NCBI GenBank assembly: GCA_022705465.1
Contig: JAKJEK010000017.1
Coordinates: forward strand, 1-11,180
Direction: 5' to 3'
DNA length: 11,180 nt
Source of the DNA: Patescibacteria group bacterium
GTDB taxonomy: Bacteria > Patescibacteriota > UBA1384 > XYA2-FULL-43-10 > 1-14-0-10-43-13
Shown: positions 5,827 to 11,180 of the stretch, one piece after another
Numbering within the stretch: the stretch's first letter is position 1
Layout of the letters: each line of letters opens with the position of its first letter
Program-made: the position numbers and the translations under genes
Notes under the pieces: model-generated
The model's input: only the letters and a program-made list of their open reading frames with translations
Told to the model about the DNA's origin: nothing
Database searches by the model: none

Positions 5827-6792
5827 ATGTGCCAGAAGGGAGGCGCCGGCGGATTGCACGGTGTGAGACGAAGAGTGCGAGAGGCACGATTGGTCGTCGT
5901 GCCGTCGTCGTCGTGTTATGGCGAGTATGCCAACGAGATCCAGACTCATCTGGAGCAACTTGGTGTACATGGGAGGATAGTTGCCGATTTCGTCGGATGC
6001 ACTCCCGTTCTGAATACGGGGAGGATCCGATGTGTCGGAATAAGCGGGGGGCACCGGGTTGTGGTAACGGTGCAACCGTTTTCAACTGAGGGCGTGTGTT
6101 GCGTTTTCGCATTGCTTTGCCGGAACAGTGCAGAGGCGAAAGCGATCCGTGCCAAGATCAATCAGAGAGAGGAAGCGGATATGGGAGAGACGGATCAGGC
6201 TTCAGTTCTTGAGGCGGGTGATGGTGCCGTACCGGAGGGCGCTGAAGCCCCAGACATCGTAGAAAGGTTGTACGAGGCGCCTGTTGAGGGAGCGGCTGAA
6301 ACAGCAGATGCTGATTCAGCCGCTGAGGTTGCTGCCGCAAACGGTCAGACGGATGCGTCGCCGGAAGTTGCAGTCGCAACAGCGCTGTCGCTGGAAGATA
6401 TCCGGGCACTGCCTGACGATGTCGGGTTTCTTACCCGGGTGGTGGCGGCGTTTGTGGCGCAAGCTGGGGCGGATGGAGTGCTGTTGATTCCGGAGATATC
6501 GGCGATCGTACGTTCGTCCGCCGACTTCACCGGGTATTCAGTCGAGGCAATTTCCCAGAACGTTGTCCGACGAATCTGGGAGAATGAGCGTGCGCCGAAG
6601 GCGCCGTTTTCGCGAGAGGCGAAGAGCTCCCGGCGGATTGAATTCCGCCTCAACCGCTTTGGCAAGGAGATTGCCGCCGAGCCCGCAGGAGCAGGAAGTT
6701 CGCGATTTGCTGGCGCAGGCGTTGGCACGTTGCGACGAGGAGATCGGGGCCTACCGAGATCTTCAGACCGAGGAAGCCAGGCTGGAGGGTGA
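5827..6792 (+). CDS. G+C-rich orphan gene of unknown family, N-terminal part of a frameshifted gene
   Basis: I do not recognise this protein. Base composition jumps at about 5820 from AT-rich to about 60% G+C, with AAG, GCG and CGG favoured where neighbouring genes use AAA and AT-ending codons. From ATG 5827, residues 1-118 look like a compact alpha/beta domain with several Cys; GRIRCVGISGGHRVVVTVQP is a clear strand pair. Residues 119-190 are an acidic, Ala-rich linker. Residues 190-275 form a second domain whose helices and RRIEFRLN strand could be a winged-helix-like fold (inference). The real frame leaves this one near 6660-6690, so the last 35-40 residues up to 6792 are probably not native. 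Start choice is uncertain: no Shine-Dalgarno precedes 5827. TTG 5725 has GGGGGAG (5710-5716) upstream, and ATG 6181 has AGGA (6171-6174). A strong promoter and terminator bracket the unit. Confidence 0.55.
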   Translation: MCQKGGAGGLHGVRRRVREARLVVVPSSSCYGEYANEIQTHLEQLGVHGRIVADFVGCTPVLNTGRIRCVGISGGHRVVVTVQPFSTEGVCCVFALLCRNSAEAKAIRAKINQREEADMGETDQASVLEAGDGAVPEGAEAPDIVERLYEAPVEGAAETADADSAAEVAAANGQTDASPEVAVATALSLEDIRALPDDVGFLTRVVAAFVAQAGADGVLLIPEISAIVRSSADFTGYSVEAISQNVVRRIWENERAPKAPFSREAKSSRRIEFRLNRFGKEIAAEPAGAGSSRFAGAGVGTLRRGDRGLPRSSDRGSQAGG

Positions 6793-6940
6793 GATCGAAG
6801 CCTTGCAGAGCCAGCTGACCAAGCTCCAGGAGGAGCTGGCGTCCGCGAAGGTGCGGCTGGCCGCTAAGGCAGGACGGTCAAAGCTGGTCAGGGCCAGGCG
6901 TGAGATTCTCAAGACCCTGGAGACATTGGGCAAGTCCTGA
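6563..6940 (+). CDS. C-terminal coiled-coil part of the same G+C-rich gene
   Basis: The convincing part of this frame starts near 6674 (PPSPQEQEVRDLLAQALARC) and runs to the TGA at 6938-6940. It is a charged heptad-rich helix (DLQTEEARLEGEIEALQSQL and onward) ending in a basic tail, RSKLVRARREILKTLETLG. The upstream part of the frame (6563-6670) is Arg-rich and reads as a shadow of the other frame. The two halves share composition and a terminator and fit end to end, so they were probably one gene of about 370 aa. Relative to the upstream frame the shift is +1, meaning one extra base or two missing bases. By inference the coiled coil mediates oligomerisation. The partner is unknown. Confidence 0.55.
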   Translation: MSDESGRMSVRRRRRFRERRRAPGGLNSASTALARRLPPSPQEQEVRDLLAQALARCDEEIGAYRDLQTEEARLEGEIEALQSQLTKLQEELASAKVRLAAKAGRSKLVRARREILKTLETLGKS

Positions 6941-6957
6941 TGTGAGGGTCTAAACAC

Positions 6958-6988
6958 AAAGGATCCGACATTTGTCGGATCCTTTTTT
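6958..6988 (+). terminator. Strong terminator of the G+C-rich gene
   Basis: AAAGGATCCGAC (6958-6969) pairs perfectly with GTCGGATCCTTT (6974-6985), a 12-bp stem with loop ATTT. It ends in a T-run to 6988, 17 bp after the TGA stop. On the minus strand it lies just beyond the stop of the convergent glycosyltransferase operon and may also stop that transcript, although the T-run there is poorer. Confidence 0.88.
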
Positions 6989-6989
6989 C

Positions 6990-7880
6990 TTATGCTGGCC
7001 AATGCTTGCCGGTTTTGCCTAAAATACCGTCTTTTATGCCTATTAGATACTGTATTAATGCTTTGGTGTTTTGCACTCTCAAGATATTGCGAGGTAACCT
7101 AATAATGAACTGACCAAGATAAGCTGTCCAATTGAGAGGCCAACTGAAGTGCTGGCGGATTAATATAAATGGGTTTCGTCCGTAGTAATACGCTTCAAGA
7201 GGGGAAAGTTTGGTACTTTTTTTGTTGTGAGTAACCAGATGTTTGGCGTGGAAATAGAGTTTGTAGCCATGCTTAACCAGTGAGAAGTTTAAGGCGGTGT
7301 CTTCAAAGTACAGGAAATATGACTCATCAAAGAAGCCTGTTTGTTGCAGTGCCCTGGTACTAACCAAAGCACAGCAAGTTGGAGCAAAGCTCACATAGCG
7401 ATCTTGTATGCTTGGAGGGAGCTGGTGGTTAATGCCGGGTGATCGAGTAAAACCCCAAACGCGGCTGGTGTAACCACCAGCATACCAGACCTTTTTTTTA
7501 TCGGGAAAAGTAATAATGGGAAGAGCTAAACCAATATTTTTATCTTTACTAAAGCATTCGAGCAGGTCTTTGAGCAGTGTTGGTTTGACAGTGGTGTCAG
7601 GGTTGAGTAGAAGAATATAGTCTGCGCCATGATTAATGGCATGGTGAATGCCCACGTTGTTACCACCAGCGTAGCCGGTGTTACCATTTGGATTATTGAT
7701 AAATTGAGAATTGGGAATATTTGCCAACAATGAATTGTGCCAGGGTTGTGTAGGCCCGTTGTTGATCAACAAAAGTGAATAATTTTGATAGTCCATTTTT
7801 TTCACCGAATTGATAAGATCAGACAGCTCATCTTGGGTGTTTGAGTAGATTACGGTGATTATCCAAATGTTTGGAGTCAT
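6990..7880 (-). CDS. GT2 family glycosyltransferase (rhamnosyltransferase-like)
   Basis: A 296-aa inverting GT-A glycosyltransferase, which takes a nucleotide-sugar donor and extends a surface glycan. Visible elements are the N-terminal strand WIITVIYSN (6-14), the NPNGNTGYAGGNNVGI loop (63-78) and the divalent-metal site LLLNPDT (91-97), a variant of DxD typical of this subgroup. GFFDESYFLYFED (182-194) carries the acidic residues of the active site and corresponds to the ED motif of WcaE/rhamnosyl-type GT2 enzymes. The length is normal, and no membrane helices are clear, only a mildly hydrophobic stretch at 253-262. It is the last gene of a four-gene minus-strand operon, 23 bp after the preceding GT2, with no clear Shine-Dalgarno. 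The substrate cannot be told from the sequence. Confidence 0.88.
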   Translation of the reverse strand: MTPNIWIITVIYSNTQDELSDLINSVKKMDYQNYSLLLINNGPTQPWHNSLLANIPNSQFINNPNGNTGYAGGNNVGIHHAINHGADYILLLNPDTTVKPTLLKDLLECFSKDKNIGLALPIITFPDKKKVWYAGGYTSRVWGFTRSPGINHQLPPSIQDRYVSFAPTCCALVSTRALQQTGFFDESYFLYFEDTALNFSLVKHGYKLYFHAKHLVTHNKKSTKLSPLEAYYYGRNPFILIRQHFSWPLNWTAYLGQFIIRLPRNILRVQNTKALIQYLIGIKDGILGKTGKHWPA

Positions 7881-7903
7881 TGTTGGTGTACTGTTACTTT
7901 TGA

Positions 7904-8863
7904 TTATGGATGTTGATTGGGCTCGGCGTGTAACCGATCAGTTTGTTCGATGCCTTTAGTAGTCGTGGCAATCGGCCATTTTTGGTAGTCGTATCTGCTA
8001 ATGTAATAGTCGTATATGCCCTGTAGTGTTGAGTATGCTTCTAAAAGTACGGCGAAAATCAGGTACGGGATGTGCTTAAAGTCAGATAAGCCTTCTTGCA
8101 CGATCAGTTTGGCTAGTTTTTGTTTGGCAAAGGTCGGCGTTTTATATTCGGGATGATGTTTTTTGGCCCAACAGTATCCAGCGTGGATTCTTCTTCTTTG
8201 GGTGAGGTGGTCCTTCAAGGTGGTTGGGCCTTTAATATAACTAATAGCGTTAGATGCGTAGGCGATGTCATAACCAAGAGACATAACCACTGCTTCCATG
8301 GTAACATCATCGACAGGGGTGTCGGTTGGAATTTGGTCGAAACAGCTGCGCCGAAAGGCGATACAGCTACTCATCTTGGGTTTCTTGAGCGCTATCTGAT
8401 GATGCAGGCGCCAAGTGAGATGGCTGAAATAGTTGGCAAATCCTTTAGTTGGATTGGCGCAGACAGGGTGACTGCCGACAATCGCGTATCTGGGGTCGTT
8501 TAGCGGTTTGATAAGGCTAGCAAGACATTGCTTGTCAAGTATCGTATCTGCATTGAGTAAGATGACAATATCATTGCGAGCTTCTCTGATGATCGTGTTT
8601 ATTGCAACTGCTTTTCCGGTTCGATCTTTGTGAGAAATAACTCGTACTTGGGGATGTCTGATTGCATAGTCCGTGGCTAATTCTACAGTTTTGTCATCAC
8701 AGCCGTCAGTGACAGTAATGATTTCTTCGATGACAATACGACCAAGCTCTCTTTGGTTTTCAACTGACTCAAGACAATTGATTATATCTTTTTCTTCGTT
8801 GTGAGCTGGGATGCCGACAGACACAAACAAACTGCCGGATGGTTTGTGGCGAGATTGATTCAT
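7904..8863 (-). CDS. GT2 family glycosyltransferase (processive type)
   Basis: A 319-aa GT-A glycosyltransferase. SVGIPAHNEEKDI (15-27) is the UDP-binding N-terminal strand, VTDGCDDKT (51-59) is the first acidic site, and LLNADT (102-107) is the DxD-like metal site. DDVTME (185-190) is the acidic acceptor-side motif. QRRRIHAGY (222-230) is a variant of the QxxRW motif of processive enzymes such as hyaluronan and cellulose synthases. One hydrophobic helix (about 265-281) lies near the C-terminus, fewer than in polymerising synthases, so it may be a single-addition or membrane-associated enzyme. The start overlaps the upstream stop as ATGA (8860-8863), indicating translational coupling; no Shine-Dalgarno is visible. 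Confidence 0.88.
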   Translation of the reverse strand: MNQSRHKPSGSLFVSVGIPAHNEEKDIINCLESVENQRELGRIVIEEIITVTDGCDDKTVELATDYAIRHPQVRVISHKDRTGKAVAINTIIREARNDIVILLNADTILDKQCLASLIKPLNDPRYAIVGSHPVCANPTKGFANYFSHLTWRLHHQIALKKPKMSSCIAFRRSCFDQIPTDTPVDDVTMEAVVMSLGYDIAYASNAISYIKGPTTLKDHLTQRRRIHAGYCWAKKHHPEYKTPTFAKQKLAKLIVQEGLSDFKHIPYLIFAVLLEAYSTLQGIYDYYISRYDYQKWPIATTTKGIEQTDRLHAEPNQHP

Positions 8864-10077
8864 GGTAACGGGATAAGATGTTTAATGATTCTAGTTGAGG
8901 TGTCGTAGTCTTCAATATACATAATAGCAAAACCGATGGCTTCTTTGGGGATAATTATATCTGTGAAACGTAGATTGGTTTCCTTGATGTTCGTTGGCAG
9001 GTCTTGGTGTTTGATGTGATTAACGTTTGTGGCATCTAGAATTGATGAGGCTAGGATTTTTGCAATATCGTCTCCGACGATTTCTTCGATTTCCAGTATG
9101 CCTGATCCAAAGATAACATAGCTACCAAGCCCGTGGCGAATTAGGGCTATGCTGGTGCGTTTGTATTCTTCAGATCCAGTATCGAGTATTTTACCGAGAA
9201 CCGCACCGGGTAACACTTTACTGTCATGGTCTGGTAGTGTGGTCAGATCCTTAACAGATTTTTCTTGGGGGTTACTGAGGGATGAGGCCATGGGGCTGCG
9301 AAATAAGTACGGGTATCTAAGATTGAGCGTTTGGGAAAAAGCTGAGTCTGTTTGACTGGATAAGCGATAGGTTTGGTCGGGGAGTTGATAGGGGAAGAAA
9401 TAGCGGGAATCAATTAATGTGTTGGCCATTGATTGGTCAATTTCGACAATGTTTATTGCGTTGCGTTTGGGTTTTAGTAGATAGTGCCCCATTTTTTCTC
9501 CAAGCCAAAAAATGGTTCCTCCGTTGTTGACCCATTCGCTGATCGATGACCAGCCGCTTTGTGGAGAGTAGAGAAGGTCGGGGATGCCGCCTGCCGGAAG
9601 AATGATAATCTGTTTTGAGTTAGGGATATTTTCATTTTCTTTTTTAACCTTATCTTGAAGTTGGTTAGCATCAACCAGGGTGATATTTGACTGAAGACCA
9701 TATAGTTTGGTCCGAGTTTTTAGATGGTCTACCAAGCCAAAAACACCTTCCTTGTTACCAAATATCATTGGGTAATTTTCATCGTAAAAGACAGTAATTT
9801 GTTGCCAATCATTTGTTTGAGCGATAGGTATAATAGCAATCTTTTTATGTGTGCCTTGTCGTGCAGAGGAAATGCTGACATCAAAGCTAATTAACTTGTT
9901 ATCGGCTCCATCGATGGTTCTGGTGGCCGAAACCTGGAAATTCGGGGCGCTTGTGTTGACAGTAGTCACTATTTGTCCAAGAAATATAAGAGCAAGTGTG
10001 CCCATCAGAAAGATTGGGTAAAGATAAGATTGATAGGATGTCTTGATATTATTAGGGAACTTAATTTGTTTAATCAT
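8860..10077 (-). CDS. Membrane-anchored protein with amidotransferase-like pattern, function unknown
   Basis: A 405-aa protein that I cannot assign to a named family. One N-terminal membrane helix (about 20-40) puts the rest outside the membrane. Residues 80-200 show an alternating strand-helix pattern with IIILPAGGIPDLLY (157-170) and SISEWVNNGGTIFWLGE (178-194), the pattern of class I glutamine-amidotransferase-like or ThuA-like folds. No nucleophile-elbow Cys is visible, so it is probably not an amidotransferase by chemistry. GSYVIFGSGI (318-327) returns to a buried strand, and a beta-rich C-terminal segment follows (about 365-405). It overlaps the upstream membrane glycosyltransferase by 8 bp and the downstream GT2 by 4 bp. 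The tight coupling suggests a role in the same surface-glycan pathway, perhaps sugar binding or glycan trimming (inference). Confidence 0.7.
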   Translation of the reverse strand: MIKQIKFPNNIKTSYQSYLYPIFLMGTLALIFLGQIVTTVNTSAPNFQVSATRTIDGADNKLISFDVSISSARQGTHKKIAIIPIAQTNDWQQITVFYDENYPMIFGNKEGVFGLVDHLKTRTKLYGLQSNITLVDANQLQDKVKKENENIPNSKQIIILPAGGIPDLLYSPQSGWSSISEWVNNGGTIFWLGEKMGHYLLKPKRNAINIVEIDQSMANTLIDSRYFFPYQLPDQTYRLSSQTDSAFSQTLNLRYPYLFRSPMASSLSNPQEKSVKDLTTLPDHDSKVLPGAVLGKILDTGSEEYKRTSIALIRHGLGSYVIFGSGILEIEEIVGDDIAKILASSILDATNVNHIKHQDLPTNIKETNLRFTDIIIPKEAIGFAIMYIEDYDTSTRIIKHLIPLP

Positions 10078-11180
10078 GGTTGCTGGTGTGGTTATTGTTT
10101 GAACGTTGTCGACTGATGGTTTTTAGACAGCCGATAAGAACGGAGGTGGTCGCAAAGAAACCGATGCCGCTAGAGTAGATATACGGATTGACCAAGGGGT
10201 GGTTTCGCCAATAAATCCATTGGGCTGGTGTGCCGATTAGTTGACGGTTGATATCATCAACATCAAGTAGCGGGGTGTATGCGGCTAACGGGTAAAGAAG
10301 TATTTTCCAGGCGAAGGTGGCGAGCAGGAGGTATTGCGCAATACCAAATATGGAGATAATCCAAAGTGACAGAGAGTATTTATTATAGACGGCAACATAA
10401 ATTACCAAGAAGGCGATCACCGACAGAAAATACTGCGGATTGGCCAAGCTGGAGTAGTAACAGAACAATATGATCATTATCGCTAGATGGCCAGCGATGA
10501 TTGTCTTGAGGTTTAGTTTTTGACGCATGATCGCAATCGGGATCATGATTATCATGGCAAGCGCTGCGAGGGGAACGATCTTGACAAGAATTGAGGCATT
10601 GGTGCCGGTGAGCCAGTGTTCAATTTTTATTGATTGGGCAGCGAACCAGACATTGAAGCCGCCTTGCAGGGACAGTGTGTCGCCACGGCGAAACATAGCG
10701 GTCCAAATATTACTGGAAGATAGATACGGGAGGGTTAGCAAAATGGCAGTAACTAGGCTGGCGACGGCAAAGTGTGCGGACGAGATAACTTTTTGCTTGC
10801 CAGTAGTAGATTGTTTCAGGATCAGTGTAAGGTAGAGAGGAAAAAGGAATAGGGGATATAGTTTGAAAAGGGTGGCAATAGTGAGCGCAACTCCAGAGAG
10901 AGCATAGCGTTTTTCGTTTGTTAGTATTAGAGCAAGTAAGATGAACGGTACGACTATTACATCAAACTGGCCGTGAATTCCGCTGACAAAGATCACTAGA
11001 GGGTTTAAGAACCAGAGAGCAAAAGCGAGATCGGTACGGTGTGGGGCTAGCGGCTGCACAATGCGGCGTATCATTAGTCCGGCGGTAATGTCGGCTATGA
11101 TAAGGGGTAGCTTATAACCGAAATTAAAAATGGGCGAGGTGATAGTTGGTGGAATAAGTGGGCTGTAGGCGCTTTGTATC
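10070..11180 (-). CDS. GT-C type membrane glycosyltransferase, partial
   Basis: The frame stays open to the window edge, so the N-terminus is missing: 35 codons are readable upstream of the internal ATG at 11074, giving about 369 residues in view. The protein is strongly hydrophobic with about eight or nine membrane helices. Landmarks are FVSGIHGQFDVIVVPFILLA (internal helix pair after a GQFD turn) and TLFKLYPLFLFPLYL, both typical of GT-C mannosyltransferases of the GT87/PIG-M kind that use polyprenyl-phosphate sugars on the outer face of the membrane. The catalytic acidic residues of the first external loop would lie beyond the window. The C-terminus is a short polar tail rich in Asn, Ser and His. 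It is the most upstream gene seen in the glycan operon, whose promoter is off-window. Confidence 0.82.
   Translation of the reverse strand, partial: IQSAYSPLIPPTITSPIFNFGYKLPLIIADITAGLMIRRIVQPLAPHRTDLAFALWFLNPLVIFVSGIHGQFDVIVVPFILLALILTNEKRYALSGVALTIATLFKLYPLFLFPLYLTLILKQSTTGKQKVISSAHFAVASLVTAILLTLPYLSSSNIWTAMFRRGDTLSLQGGFNVWFAAQSIKIEHWLTGTNASILVKIVPLAALAMIIMIPIAIMRQKLNLKTIIAGHLAIMIILFCYYSSLANPQYFLSVIAFLVIYVAVYNKYSLSLWIISIFGIAQYLLLATFAWKILLYPLAAYTPLLDVDDINRQLIGTPAQWIYWRNHPLVNPYIYSSGIGFFATTSVLIGCLKTISRQRSNNNHTSNHD

Noticed and set aside
6345..6728. Antisense ORF of 127 codons in the G+C-rich region
   Set aside because: High G+C removes stops on all strands; the product is low-complexity and the plus-strand frame is more protein-like.
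5681..6988. Large structured non-coding RNA in the G+C-rich unit
   Set aside because: Two long protein-like segments with coherent composition (alpha/beta and coiled coil) are better explained by a frameshifted gene, although an RNA role of the roughly 145-nt leader is not excluded.
8120..8503. Plus-strand ORF inside the GT2 gene
   Set aside because: It is a shadow of a clearly conserved GT2 coding sequence on the minus strand, with no ribosome binding site or promoter.
1..11180. CRISPR arrays, insertion sequences, phage genes or toxin-antitoxin pairs
   Set aside because: No regularly spaced repeats, transposase motifs, phage structural genes or paired small toxin-antitoxin ORFs were seen.

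Overview
This window looks like a piece of a bacterial chromosome at roughly 40% G+C (24 G/C in the 60 bases 4981-5040). The most likely source is a member of the Candidate Phyla Radiation (Patescibacteria). That placement is inference: it rests on the minor-pilin cluster with very long, domain-decorated pilins, a 64-aa two-helix membrane protein of a kind I associate with these genomes, tightly overlapping glycosyltransferase genes, and few recognisable housekeeping genes. TGA is used as a stop (for example in the ATGA overlap at 2062-2065), which argues against the recoded lineages that read TGA as Gly.

Layout. (1) 16-3459, plus strand: a type IV pilus minor-pilin operon with its own promoter. 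It encodes a PilV-like pilin carrying two carboxypeptidase-regulatory-like modules and an IPT/TIG-like module, a PilW/PulJ-like pilin broken by one base near 1548, and a PilX-like protein. (2) 3533-3727: a small membrane protein. (3) 3749-4044: a promoter, tRNA-Ala(UGC) and a terminator, then a tRNA-like relic that repeats the last 21 nt of that tRNA and has its own terminator. (4) 4100-4687: a GNAT acetyltransferase, probably translated from a leaderless mRNA, followed by a strong terminator. (5) 4798-5635, minus strand: arsenite methyltransferase arsM with a good Shine-Dalgarno and promoter. (6) 5646-6988, plus strand: an isolated transcription unit with a near-consensus promoter and strong terminator, enclosing a gene of unknown family at about 60% G+C (36 of 60 bases in 6361-6420) whose reading frame is broken near 6660-6690. 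(7) 6990-11180, minus strand: a cell-surface glycan operon. Read in transcription order it has a GT-C-like membrane glycosyltransferase (cut by the window end), a membrane-anchored protein with an amidotransferase-like look, and two GT2 glycosyltransferases.

How the genes work together. The three pilins probably form a tip or priming complex for a type IV pilus, with the long PilV-like protein as the likely adhesive component. The four genes at the right probably cooperate to build or export a surface polysaccharide or glycolipid. ArsM would detoxify arsenite, but no arsR, arsB or arsC is in view. The arsM promoter and the promoter of the G+C-rich unit are back to back with only 10 bp between their -35 boxes, so one regulator could touch both.

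Two single-base frame breaks lie in otherwise intact-looking genes. Either both are real mutations or the assembly carries uncorrected indels. The most novel items are the G+C-rich orphan gene and the tRNA-like relic.
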